A DNA stretch of 64,000 nucleotides. Origin: a bacterium UBP8_UBA817 (GTDB taxonomy: Bacteria > Margulisbacteria > Marinamargulisbacteria > CAMDBA01). Within the stretch, counting starts at the first letter, position 1. Every line of letters begins with the position of its first letter. Positions 17,586 to 26,047 of this stretch are shown piece by piece. The notes beneath the pieces were generated by a model, which worked only from the letters and a program-made list of their open reading frames with translations, was not told the DNA's origin and ran no database searches. The stretch covers positions 96,569 through 160,568 of the forward strand of contig CAMDBA010000001.1 of NCBI GenBank assembly GCA_945888995.1, in the 5' to 3' direction. The translations under genes and the position numbers were made by a program.

Positions 17586-18442
17586 TCGAGATACAACCAT
17601 TCCCGACTTGTTTTTACGGAGGCAAACAAGGCCTTGAGGGCATCTCTATCTTTTGTTTGGATTAAGAATTCCAGCGCTTCGAGACGGTTTTTGATGATGG
17701 TGATTTCGTTTAGGATTTCGTTAGAATTATAAAAACACACGTCTGCCCCCCATTCCGGTGCAGATTCGGCCACGCGGGTCACATCATAAAAGCCGGAACT
17801 GATGACTTGTTTGAGAAGGGTACGATCGGTGTTTGATAACGTCTGAGTGGCCTGAACGGTTAAGCCAGACATCAAATATGGCACGTGCGAGGCGTATGCC
17901 ATCAGCCGGTCGTGAGTGTCTGCGGCGAGTTCGACCACACGGAACCCGAGGGATTCAATAAATGATCTAAATTCCCGGTACCGGGGGTCTGGATTCGGAA
18001 CCAGGATGTAGGTTTTACCGTCGAATAAACCGGCGTCCGCATGACCGACACCTGTTTTTTCGCTACCTGCCATTGGGTGGCCGCCGATGAAGAGCTGGGA
18101 CGAGCCGAGCCCATAGGCGTGCTCACAGATTTCTTTTTTTGTACTGCCCACATCGGTGATGAGGAGGGGATGCTTGAATTTAGAAACGAGTTGGGTCACG
18201 GTGGCAGGAATGTCTTTTATAGGGGTGCATACAAACACCAAGTCAACATCGGGGTCCAAGGCGTCCAGAGAGGTTCCGCCTGCGTCGATCATGCCCATCG
18301 TTTTGGCCGTCACGATCGTATCTGCACTGCGGGCAACCGCCGTCACCTTGACCTCGGGAGTCGCTTCCCGAATTCTTCGCGCCAACGACCCCCCGATCAG
18401 ACCAAGTCCGACAAATCCGATAGACCGATACGCGCTAGGCAT
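17582..18442 (-). CDS. tyrA: Prephenate dehydrogenase
   Basis: Oxidatively decarboxylates prephenate to 4-hydroxyphenylpyruvate, the committed step to tyrosine. 286 residues with the N-terminal NAD-binding motif IGFVGLGLIGGSLARRI and FVCTPIKDIP, GGHPMAGSEKTGV and the helical C-terminal dimerisation domain. No ACT domain is present, so any feedback inhibition would be of the simple type. The start overlaps the end of aroH by eight bases, and the two enzymes act in sequence (chorismate to prephenate to hydroxyphenylpyruvate). The 3' end collides with the C45-type gene on the opposite strand, with no room for a terminator. Confidence 0.95.
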   Translation of the reverse strand: MPSAYRSIGFVGLGLIGGSLARRIREATPEVKVTAVARSADTIVTAKTMGMIDAGGTSLDALDPDVDLVFVCTPIKDIPATVTQLVSKFKHPLLITDVGSTKKEICEHAYGLGSSQLFIGGHPMAGSEKTGVGHADAGLFDGKTYILVPNPDPRYREFRSFIESLGFRVVELAADTHDRLMAYASHVPYLMSGLTVQATQTLSNTDRTLLKQVISSGFYDVTRVAESAPEWGADVCFYNSNEILNEITIIKNRLEALEFLIQTKDRDALKALFASVKTSREWLYLD

Positions 18443-18815
18443 GAACAGACTGCTTTGCCGCCTGGTCGGGTCTGAGCCGGCTCGCGTCTTTCAGGTAAAC
18501 AGGGACCATATCGGACTGTGCCTTCTCGGTGTTCACGTGAACCAAAACCCGGATGCATTTTTCCAGGCTTCCAGGAACCGAGATTTCGTTAAAACAAAGA
18601 AGTGGCGTATCCACCCATCCCATTTTTCTGGCTGCTAGAGCGGGAAACTCCGCATTCAAATCCTGGGTAATCGAAAAAAAGATCGAGGCAATATCCGGTA
18701 CTTCGAGTCCGTTTTTCGCGATCATTTCCTCTAATAACAATTGGGTCTCGGCCAAAATATCTTCTTTGGTATTGGCCTGGCAGACGATGGCGCCTCTAAT
18801 TCCTCTCAAAAACAT
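18435..18815 (-). CDS. aroH: Chorismate mutase, AroH class
   Basis: Converts chorismate to prephenate for phenylalanine and tyrosine. 126 residues of the trimeric AroH (Bacillus-type) fold rather than the helical AroQ fold. Active-site residues known from the Bacillus enzyme can be placed: R7 in MFLRGIRGA, Glu in CFNEISVPGSL, Arg in CIRVLVHVNT, Tyr in VPVYLKDA and Arg in RLRPD. It overlaps birA by 20 bases upstream and tyrA by eight downstream. Confidence 0.95.
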   Translation of the reverse strand: MFLRGIRGAIVCQANTKEDILAETQLLLEEMIAKNGLEVPDIASIFFSITQDLNAEFPALAARKMGWVDTPLLCFNEISVPGSLEKCIRVLVHVNTEKAQSDMVPVYLKDASRLRPDQAAKQSVHA

Positions 18816-19347
18816 AGCTTAACTCCTTTACTAAAGCATCTATAAATGACTGTTTATCATAGATTATACCGGTTTTCTGACGCAATGACGTAGCAATCAG
18901 ACGTAATGGTTTGGGAAAGCGCACTTGATTTAAATTCAACCCAATACCCACTACTACAAATCTCGGTGTTCCGGACCCACCTGCCGTTTCGATGAGAATT
19001 CCACCGCATTTTTTGTGTTCTAAGATAATATCGTTCGGCCACTCCATCTGAACGGAAATACCGGTTAGCTCACCAATGAGACGAACCAGATATTCCCCGA
19101 TTTTTGTATGATATAGGTCCAGCAAGGCAAAATCAAACGTCGCAGGTCTCAGAAGCAGGCTAAAGTACAAGCCACCTTCCGATGCAGAATACCAGGTTCT
19201 TCCTTTGCTGCCTCGCCCTTTGGTTTGCCGATCGGCCACGATGGCGAGGGGAACGGTTTCGACATAGGCTTCGAGGCGTTTCGCCATTTCATTGGTCGAA
19301 TCGACGCTTTGCAAGTACAGAACCGAATTCTCGTTTTCTGTGCTCAT
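18796..19347 (-). CDS. birA: Biotin--protein ligase, catalytic domain only
   Basis: Attaches biotin to carrier proteins such as acetyl-CoA carboxylase BCCP. 183 residues: just the catalytic core with GRGSKGRTWYSASEGGLYFSL (biotinyl-AMP loop), MEWPNDIILEHKKCGGILIE (with the active Lys) and VVGIGLNLNQ. The N-terminal DNA-binding domain of E. coli BirA is absent, so it should not act as a repressor, and the C-terminal SH3-like domain also looks missing. Four-base overlap with ribF. Confidence 0.92.
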   Translation of the reverse strand: MSTENENSVLYLQSVDSTNEMAKRLEAYVETVPLAIVADRQTKGRGSKGRTWYSASEGGLYFSLLLRPATFDFALLDLYHTKIGEYLVRLIGELTGISVQMEWPNDIILEHKKCGGILIETAGGSGTPRFVVVGIGLNLNQVRFPKPLRLIATSLRQKTGIIYDKQSFIDALVKELSYVFERN

Positions 19348-20219
19348 GCGGGCATGATTCCGGCGGTGATCAGATCACGGTTGATTTGGGTGATTAAGGC
19401 ATCTTTATTCGGGAATTTTTCTTCACCGCGGATTTTTTCTTGGATAAATACTTTTAAGTGTTGGCCATATAAATCGCCTTCGAACCCATGAATATATACC
19501 TCCACTGCGACCGGATGACGCGTCTCAAACGTGGGTTTGCGACCGATATAAATCATCGCGGGCCATTGAACGAACTGATGAAGAACGTATCCGGAATACA
19601 CCCCGGACTGAGGAACGAGTTTATTTTGAGGCAACTTCAAATTTGCAGTCGGAAATCCTAATTGGCGGCCCATTCCCTGTCCTGCGACGACTTCGCCGAT
19701 CATCAAGTACGGATGCCCCATGAGCTTTACGGCATGGTCAAAGTGATCCGATTCGAGTTCTTTTCGGATGAAGGAGCTTTTGACGATCTTGCCGTACAGG
19801 CTATAGGCCGGCACTTCGATCACGTCAATATGATGCTGAGAAGCCCATTGGCGTATGAGGGCGACATTTCCTTTTTTTTGTTTTCCGAATTGGAAATCGT
19901 ATCCGACGACTAAGGTCTTTGGCTTCAGGATACCGCCGATAAAACGGTCCAGAAATTCCAACGGTTCCAGCATCGCTAAGGTCCGGTCGAACGGCAGAAT
20001 TAAGAGAGTCTTCATCCAATAACGAAGCTCTCGTAATGTGGTCAGGCGTTTGAGATTGGGGGTTTTACCAAGGCTTAATGCCGGATGCGGGTCAAAGGTC
20101 AGAAGGTGCGAACAGTGGTTTTGGATCTGAGCGTGTCCCAGGTGCATGCCGTCGAACATTCCCAATCCCAAAGCACGGATGTTCTGTTGTTTCAGCCCTC
20201 TGATCCTGTTGTTAGTCAT
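19344..20219 (-). CDS. ribF: Bifunctional riboflavin kinase / FAD synthetase
   Basis: Makes FMN and FAD from riboflavin. 291 residues: N-terminal adenylyltransferase with GMFDGMHLGH (HxGH) and LTFDPHPALSLG, then GYDFQFGKQKKGN, and the C-terminal riboflavin kinase with MGRQLGFPTANLKLP. The segment between HLGH and FDPHP is only about 12 residues, against roughly 22 in typical RibF, a clean internal shortening within an open frame. Overlaps truB by eight bases and birA by four. Confidence 0.93.
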   Translation of the reverse strand: MTNNRIRGLKQQNIRALGLGMFDGMHLGHAQIQNHCSHLLTFDPHPALSLGKTPNLKRLTTLRELRYWMKTLLILPFDRTLAMLEPLEFLDRFIGGILKPKTLVVGYDFQFGKQKKGNVALIRQWASQHHIDVIEVPAYSLYGKIVKSSFIRKELESDHFDHAVKLMGHPYLMIGEVVAGQGMGRQLGFPTANLKLPQNKLVPQSGVYSGYVLHQFVQWPAMIYIGRKPTFETRHPVAVEVYIHGFEGDLYGQHLKVFIQEKIRGEEKFPNKDALITQINRDLITAGIMPA

Positions 20220-20913
20220 GAGCGGTATTAAATAATCCTTTTTGAATTGTGTCTAATGAAAGTTCCCCATATCCAATGGCATTCGCGACATCAAATTCGC
20301 CGATTTTGAGCCGGGCAAGATCTTTGGCGTAGGCCCCGACACCCAGCTCCTGTCCGATGTCATGGACTAGTGAGCGGATATAGGTTCCTTTTGAACACTC
20401 TACGGTAAAAATCACCTGAGGATGCGGTGCGTCAATAAATGCATCGACCGCAATCGAGTAAATATGAACTTCCGTCGCGGCCTTTTCAACGGTAATGCCT
20501 TTTCTGGCCAGTTCATATAAACGCTTTCCGCCGACTCTTCGTGCGGAGAAATCCGGCGGCACCTGATGAGACTCCCCCACTTTTGACATAATCGCCTTGA
20601 TAATGAGTGCTTTTGACAATGACACGGGAGATTGCGAAGTTAGTTGACCGAAGGCATCATAGGTATCCGTAGTCATACCCAGTACCATCGAAACGCGATA
20701 TTGTTTCGGTAGCGCCTGGAACATATCGATCTGACGAGTAAACGTTCGGCCGAGCGCCACAATGAGCAATCCCGATGCAAACGGATCCAACGTTCCCGCA
20801 TGTCCCACCCGTTTAACTTTGGTGATACCGCGGATACGGCGAATGGCATTAAATGACGTGGGTCCGACCGGCTTTTCGATCAGTAAAAACCCATTCGACT
20901 CAGCGTTAGACAC
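20212..20913 (-). CDS. truB: tRNA pseudouridine-55 synthase
   Basis: Makes pseudouridine 55 in the T loop of tRNAs. 233 residues, shorter than the roughly 310 of E. coli TruB. The catalytic core is complete (GHAGTLDPFASGLLIVALG with the catalytic Asp; SKGTYIRSLVHDIG), but the C-terminal PUA-like RNA-binding domain is missing. It lies in the classical nusA-infB-rbfA-truB order, overlapping its neighbours on both sides. Confidence 0.95.
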   Translation of the reverse strand: MSNAESNGFLLIEKPVGPTSFNAIRRIRGITKVKRVGHAGTLDPFASGLLIVALGRTFTRQIDMFQALPKQYRVSMVLGMTTDTYDAFGQLTSQSPVSLSKALIIKAIMSKVGESHQVPPDFSARRVGGKRLYELARKGITVEKAATEVHIYSIAVDAFIDAPHPQVIFTVECSKGTYIRSLVHDIGQELGVGAYAKDLARLKIGEFDVANAIGYGELSLDTIQKGLFNTAHD

Positions 20914-21859
20914 TACGGCTCAACGTCTCCCGAAGCGCATTTACCACCTGGCCGGATACTGTTTCCAATGTTCCCGGTAAGGCAAGACCGGCTGCTTTAC
21001 GGTGTCCGCCGCCGCCGAAGGTGGCCGCAAAATCTGCGACGTTAAAATCGGTTTTGGAGCGGAGGTTTATTTTTATCGTCCCGGCTGAATGCTCCCGGAA
21101 AATTAAGACGATGTCCAATTCCGCCAACCGCCGCACAAGATCCAAGACCTCATAACCAAACGGCGCAACGACTTCGGGCAGCAGACAGTAGCCATATCTG
21201 AGCTCAGTATCGATGATTAAGGAATTCAAGCCGACTTTGATCGCTTCAAAGGCAGCCAAGGGTAACTGTTCATACATCGTATGGTAAATATGAGCGGTTT
21301 TTGCGCCCGATTCGACGAGACGCGCAGCAGACCTAAATGTCTGAGCGGAGACATTGCTATGCGCGAATCCACCGGTATCAAATAAAATCGCGGTGTATAA
21401 ACAATTGGCCATGTCTTCGGTAATCGGCCAATCAAATTCCTTAAAAATACACGACAATAACTCGCCCACAGACGACATACCGGACACGTAATTAGCCTGC
21501 CCAAAATAGGTATTATCTTGATGATGGTCGATGTTAATCCAATACGCATCTGGATTGACCTGGTCCAGCTGACGAATGCGGTCCAGATTCGAGGCATCTA
21601 ATGATATCACGGTGTCATACGTATATCCGGAAGGAAGCGCAGTCACAATCTCGTCGGAATCCGGCAAGAATTCCGCGTGTAGCGGCAACGTATCCGGCAC
21701 CCAGATCAGCACTTGTCGGCAGAGACGTTTTAATTGCTGATACATCGCCAAACATGACCCGATCGCATCGAAATCCGGATCACGGTGAGTGACAATCACG
21801 AAGCTGCGAAGAGGATCTGTTAAGAGAGAGCCAATCTCTCTTAGATCAGCGTTCGGCAT
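20906..21859 (-). CDS. nrnA: DHH/DHHA1 phosphoesterase (nanoRNase / pAp phosphatase type)
   Basis: Likely degrades very short RNAs and/or 3'-phosphoadenosine 5'-phosphate. About 317 residues from the ATG at 21857-21859 (MPNADLREIGSLL), which overlaps the rbfA end by 14 bases; longer frames would cover rbfA. It has VTHRDPDFDAIGSCLAM, INIDHHQDNTYFG (the DHH motif) and FGGGGHRKAAGLALPG (DHHA1). The position between rbfA and truB is conserved in many bacteria. Confidence 0.92.
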   Translation of the reverse strand: MPNADLREIGSLLTDPLRSFVIVTHRDPDFDAIGSCLAMYQQLKRLCRQVLIWVPDTLPLHAEFLPDSDEIVTALPSGYTYDTVISLDASNLDRIRQLDQVNPDAYWINIDHHQDNTYFGQANYVSGMSSVGELLSCIFKEFDWPITEDMANCLYTAILFDTGGFAHSNVSAQTFRSAARLVESGAKTAHIYHTMYEQLPLAAFEAIKVGLNSLIIDTELRYGYCLLPEVVAPFGYEVLDLVRRLAELDIVLIFREHSAGTIKINLRSKTDFNVADFAATFGGGGHRKAAGLALPGTLETVSGQVVNALRETLSRSV

Positions 21860-22196
21860 CTTCTTTGGAAATTTCGTTAATTCGGGCCACCAGAGCCGCT
21901 GCTTTTTCGATGGTATCATCAAAAATAAAGCGCACGCGGGGAATCTGTTTCATCCTGATTACCCGGCCTATTTCACCCTTGATGTAGCCTGCGGCTGTGC
22001 TCAGAAAACTACGGGTCCGTTTTTTATCTTCATCGGATCCGATTTGGCTGTAAAAAACTTTGGCCACGGAAAAGTCTTTATCGACTTCAACCTTGGTCAC
22101 CGTAATAAAGCCGACTTTCACCGGATCCAACTGCCGGTGAATAACCTGGACTATCTCGCGTTTAAGGAGTTCTTCAACTCGATCGATACGTGCCAT
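21846..22196 (-). CDS. rbfA: Ribosome-binding factor A
   Basis: Binds the 30S subunit during late 16S rRNA maturation and cold adaptation. 116 residues with a KH-like fold; IDRVEELLKREIVQVI at the N-terminus and IGRVIRMKQIPRVRFIFDDT in the core are typical. Six bases downstream of infB and 14 bases overlapping nrnA. Confidence 0.95.
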   Translation of the reverse strand: MARIDRVEELLKREIVQVIHRQLDPVKVGFITVTKVEVDKDFSVAKVFYSQIGSDEDKKRTRSFLSTAAGYIKGEIGRVIRMKQIPRVRFIFDDTIEKAAALVARINEISKEDAER

Positions 22197-22202
22197 GTCG
22201 GC

Positions 22203-24179
22203 CTACTTTCGTTTCTTTTCCCTTATATCGAAGCAGACGATGATATCGCCTTCTTCATATTCGTGGAAACCATCCGCCACAATACCGCATTCAAATCCGG
22301 TCGCGACTTCTTTCGTGTCTTCTTTGAACCGTTTTAATGATTCCATTTTACCCCGGAAGATTTCTTTTTTGTTGCGTAGAATCTTCATTTTTGAGTTCCG
22401 AACAGCTGTTCCGCTGGTAACATAACACCCTGCGATTACGCCGACACGAGAGAATCTGAATAACTGCCTGACTTCCACACGAGCCGTTTCATATTCTTCG
22501 AATTCGACTTTAAACAGACCTTCGATAACAAGTTTAACGTCATCAACGATGTCATAAATAATTTTATATCTCTTGATCTCAATGCCTTCTTCGTCGGCGA
22601 TTTTCTGAGCTTCAGGATTAACAGAGACTGCAAACGCTACGACAATCGCAGATGAGGCTTTTGCCAACATAATGTCATTTTCATTGACAGGTCCCGTTGC
22701 GGAATGCAGAACGGTTACGGCTACGTCTTCGCTTGGAATCTGTGCTATCGAGGCTAAAATAGCCTCTAGCGATCCGTTTACGTCGGCCTTCACGATTAAG
22801 TTCAGCTTCCGTACGCCACCTTCTTCAATCTGTTGAGACAGAGATTCGAGGGACATGGCTTTGCCGGCGCTGGCATTCAGATTTTTCTCCTCTAATAAGC
22901 GTTCTTCGGCTAATTGACGGCATTCACGTTCTGTTGCCATCACTTCCAGGATATCTCCCGGACGCGGCACTTCGGAAATACCCATAATCTCAACCGGCAT
23001 TCCAGGCGTGACTAATGTTAGGGGTTTACCCAAATCATTCAGAAGCGCCCGTGCTTTTCCGGCAATATGGCCGATAACAAAATTATCTCCGACACGCAGC
23101 GAGCCTGATTTAATCAATACCGTTGCAACCGGACCTTTTTTACGGGACAGGCGGGATTCGATAACCACGCCTTTTGCCGGATTATGATGGTTAGCCTTGA
23201 GCTCAAGGGTATCGGCAAGAAGGAGGATCAGCTCTAAGAGTTCATCAATTCCTTTTTTTGCCTTAGCGGATACCGGAACAAAAATGGTGGTACCACCCCA
23301 ATCTTCGGACACCAGCTCATGCTGTGCCAATTGCTGCTTACACATTTCGATGTCGGCTTCGGGTTTATCTACTTTATTAAGGGCTACCAAGATCGGCACG
23401 CCCGCCGCTTTTGCATGGTGAATGGCTTCGATGGTTTGAGGTTTGCAGCCTTCTTCGGCCGCGACAACCAGAATCGCAATATCGGTCACCTGAGCGCCTC
23501 TGGCACGCAAGGTCGTAAAGGCAGCGTGACCGGGAGTATCTAAAAAGGTCAGCTTACGGCCTTTGACTTCGACCTGGTACGCCCCGATATGCTGGGTAAT
23601 ACCGCCAGCTTCTTTTGCCACGACGTTGGTCATACGAATAGTATCTAATAAGAGGGTTTTTCCGTGATCGACGTGTCCCATAATGGTAATAACAGGCGCA
23701 CGATCAGTCATCGCGTCCGGATCGCGTTCCATGTCATCTTCATGCATTTGATCAAGCTGATCCCGGATCGAGGAAGAGAACTTTGAAATCGGCTTAATCG
23801 ACGACTCGATATCCAGATCAATTTCTAATCTTTCCGCGATTTCTTTAGCGGTCTGGGCATCAATTTCGGAATTAAGGGTTAACGACAGCCCCATTTGAAG
23901 CAAACACTTCATAATATCGGGAAGACGAACGCCTAATTTAGACGCTAATTGGGTAATAGTGAGGGAGCGTTCATTCAAAACGATTGTGCCGACTTCATCG
24001 GAAATGGCATTTTTCTTATCGTCTTTTTTAACGCCTTTAAATAATTCACGGACGGTCTGAACGACATCATCTTCTAATTTAGTAGATGATGACTTAACTT
24101 TGACATCAACTTCATGTAAGAACTTGATAAAGTCTTTATTAGACCGGCCTAACTCTTTTGCTAAATCCTGAACTTTCAC
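22203..24179 (-). CDS. infB: Translation initiation factor IF-2 (short form)
   Basis: GTPase that brings initiator tRNA to the 30S subunit. 658 residues starting at a GTG that overlaps the nusA stop as GTGA. It has a short IF2-N domain (VQDLAKELGRSNKDFIKFL), a second one near 70-120 (SLTITQLASKLGVRLPDIM), almost no charged linker, then the G domain: GHVDHGKT (G1), DTPGHAAF (G3), NKVDKPEAD (G4), and domains II-IV. The missing long linker contrasts with the linker and IF2-N-like tail found on the preceding NusA. Confidence 0.96.
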   Translation of the reverse strand: MKVQDLAKELGRSNKDFIKFLHEVDVKVKSSSTKLEDDVVQTVRELFKGVKKDDKKNAISDEVGTIVLNERSLTITQLASKLGVRLPDIMKCLLQMGLSLTLNSEIDAQTAKEIAERLEIDLDIESSIKPISKFSSSIRDQLDQMHEDDMERDPDAMTDRAPVITIMGHVDHGKTLLLDTIRMTNVVAKEAGGITQHIGAYQVEVKGRKLTFLDTPGHAAFTTLRARGAQVTDIAILVVAAEEGCKPQTIEAIHHAKAAGVPILVALNKVDKPEADIEMCKQQLAQHELVSEDWGGTTIFVPVSAKAKKGIDELLELILLLADTLELKANHHNPAKGVVIESRLSRKKGPVATVLIKSGSLRVGDNFVIGHIAGKARALLNDLGKPLTLVTPGMPVEIMGISEVPRPGDILEVMATERECRQLAEERLLEEKNLNASAGKAMSLESLSQQIEEGGVRKLNLIVKADVNGSLEAILASIAQIPSEDVAVTVLHSATGPVNENDIMLAKASSAIVVAFAVSVNPEAQKIADEEGIEIKRYKIIYDIVDDVKLVIEGLFKVEFEEYETARVEVRQLFRFSRVGVIAGCYVTSGTAVRNSKMKILRNKKEIFRGKMESLKRFKEDTKEVATGFECGIVADGFHEYEEGDIIVCFDIREKKRK

Positions 24180-25912
24180 TGGCTAATTGATTCCTTTATT
24201 TTGGTGGCTTGTTGCTTACTGACCCAGGCAGACCCGTCTTTTGCGGGAATTCCCAATGCTTTAGCCTTTTCCACCATTTGTTTAACAGTAAGATTCAATC
24301 GCTTTGCTAAGACTGAAAGCTTGATCTCATCTTCTTCCATCACTTCTTCACCCAGGTACACTTCCTGAGCACTTAAGACGTCTTTTTGAGCCCGTTCCGC
24401 CTGAACCTGACCCAGATTCTCCGGTTTCGGCGCAGCCGCTTTCGGCTTTGGTTGAGGAGCCGGCGCTTTTCTTGCAGGGACCGGTTTCGGCTGAGCTCTA
24501 GGAAGCTTCGGAGCCGCCATTGCAAAATCATCGATCGCAGGCGCTTGAACTGCTGCAGGAGCTGCGACCGGAGGTGCAACTTTTTCTACTTTTTCAGGCG
24601 CTTCAACCGATTTTTTTACGATTACAGGCTCAACAACAGCCTTAAGCACAGGTTCAATGTCAGGCGCTTCAACCGGCAATTCCATCTTAGGTTCTTCAAT
24701 CTGCGTTACTTCAGGCTCGATCGCCTCGATCACTTCGGGCTCAGGCGTCGGTTCTTCAATCGGCATGGCCTTTAGACGGGCAGCTTCTTCCTGCTTTAAC
24801 TTTTCTTTATCCAGTTTGATTTTCTCAACAATCGACAACTGAAGTTTTTCCCTGATTTCAGGGGCACGTTTGGCGAATTCTTCTTCGCTCAGAATATCGA
24901 GCTTCCATCCGGTCAACCGGACAGCCAGGCGAACATTAATCCCGAATTTACCTATGGCCAATGACAACTGATCTTTTGGCACCGATACTAACGCGGTTCG
25001 CTCTCTCTCGTCGGTGATAATGACTTCAGAGATTTTTGCCGGTTTAAGAGAATTTGAAATGTAGGTTCTGGGATTTTCGTGATATTCGAGAATATCGATT
25101 TTTTCGTTTCCGAGTTCTTTGATAATCGATTGAATACGGCCACCCATAGGTCCGACGCATGTTCCGACCGCGCCGATGCTAGGGTTATTGGTTTTTACTG
25201 CGATTTTCGAGCGCTTTCCGGCTTCACGGGCTACGCCGACAATTTCGACGATTCCATCTTGAATTTCAGGAATTTCAACTTCGAATAACTTCTTCAAGAG
25301 TCCAGGATGTGATCTCGACACGTGAATAAACGGCCCACGAGGGGTTTTATTTACTGCGACCAAATACAGTCGGATCTTGTCTTTAGGATGAAATATTTCA
25401 TCGGGAATCTGATCGTTAGGCCCCAGGATCGTTTCTGTCCGTCCCAGATTAATCAGAAAATTTCGGTTTTCAATTCGCTGAACGGTGCCGGTGATGATCT
25501 GGTCTTCCTTGACCTTAAACTCATCATAAATCCCGTTCTTTTCCGCTTCACGAATCCGTTGGATAATGACCTGCTTCGCAGTCTGTGCGGCAATTCGTCC
25601 GAAATCCGCCGGGGTGACATCGATCACCAAATCTCCGCCGACTTTAGCGGTCGGATCTACTTTTTTGGCACCCGCTAAGTCAATTTCGATCTCGGGATCT
25701 TCGACGGACTCAACAATATGCAGCCGCTGGTAAATGGATGCTTCGCCGGTTTCTTGATTGATAACGGCTTCCAGCAAGGTTTCTTCCGTGAATTTTCTGC
25801 GGCAGGCAGAAACCAATGCCTGTTCGATTGCCGAGGTTAGAACTTCTTTAGAAACGCCTCGTTCAGACTCAATTTGAGCCGCAACTTGTAAAAAATTGTC
25901 GATCACTATCAT
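24176..25912 (-). CDS. nusA: Transcription elongation factor NusA with IF2-N-like C-terminal tail
   Basis: Modulates pausing, termination and antitermination by RNA polymerase. 578 residues: NusA N-terminal domain (1-125), S1 domain (about 135-200), and KH1/KH2 (about 230-345, with GPMGGRIQSIIKELGNEKID and SIGKFG-type motifs). Residues about 375-500 are a Pro/Glu/Ala-rich linker, and the last 60 (IKLSVLAKRLNLTVKQMVEKAKALG...) look like an IF2-N domain. Linker plus IF2-N is normally the N-terminal half of IF-2, whose gene starts four bases before this one ends. AAGGA lies ten bases before the ATG. A terminator hairpin sits 33 bases upstream of the start codon. Confidence 0.95.
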   Translation of the reverse strand: MIVIDNFLQVAAQIESERGVSKEVLTSAIEQALVSACRRKFTEETLLEAVINQETGEASIYQRLHIVESVEDPEIEIDLAGAKKVDPTAKVGGDLVIDVTPADFGRIAAQTAKQVIIQRIREAEKNGIYDEFKVKEDQIITGTVQRIENRNFLINLGRTETILGPNDQIPDEIFHPKDKIRLYLVAVNKTPRGPFIHVSRSHPGLLKKLFEVEIPEIQDGIVEIVGVAREAGKRSKIAVKTNNPSIGAVGTCVGPMGGRIQSIIKELGNEKIDILEYHENPRTYISNSLKPAKISEVIITDERERTALVSVPKDQLSLAIGKFGINVRLAVRLTGWKLDILSEEEFAKRAPEIREKLQLSIVEKIKLDKEKLKQEEAARLKAMPIEEPTPEPEVIEAIEPEVTQIEEPKMELPVEAPDIEPVLKAVVEPVIVKKSVEAPEKVEKVAPPVAAPAAVQAPAIDDFAMAAPKLPRAQPKPVPARKAPAPQPKPKAAAPKPENLGQVQAERAQKDVLSAQEVYLGEEVMEEDEIKLSVLAKRLNLTVKQMVEKAKALGIPAKDGSAWVSKQQATKIKESISQ

Positions 25913-25944
25913 AGATCTTTTTTCCTTAAAATAGTGTGATAGAA

Positions 25945-25969
25945 ATTAAAAAAGTGGGTCTCCCCACTT
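25945..25969 (-). terminator. Intrinsic terminator between ftsK and nusA
   Basis: On the minus strand AAGTGGG-GAGA-CCCACTT forms a perfect 7-bp stem with a four-base loop, followed by TTTTAAT. It ends the ftsK transcript or acts as an attenuator for nusA. A second imperfect hairpin (arms built on AAGCTT, about 25972-25999) lies just upstream in the direction of transcription. Confidence 0.8.
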
Positions 25970-26017
25970 GTTTAAAAGCTTTGAGTGATAAGCTTAAACC
26001 CCTGCTAAGCCATCAGG

Positions 26018-26047
26018 ATCTTAGCATAAATTCAAGCTCTACGACAA
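26018..26047 (-). promoter_or_regulatory. Candidate promoter reading through the terminator into nusA
   Basis: The minus strand has TTGTCG (26042-26047), 18 bases, then TAAGAT (26018-26023) preceded by TGC, an extended -10. Transcription would start near 26011, inside a 70-base leader, and meet the terminator before nusA. The -10 overlaps a TGCTAAG...CTTAGCA inverted repeat (26003-26026). Judged by eye. Confidence 0.35.

Noticed and set aside
18531..18546. Possible third parS (GTTCACGTGAAC palindrome) in aroH
   Set aside because: It matches only 12 of 16 consensus positions, against 15 for each of the two real sites, and lies inside a conserved coding region.
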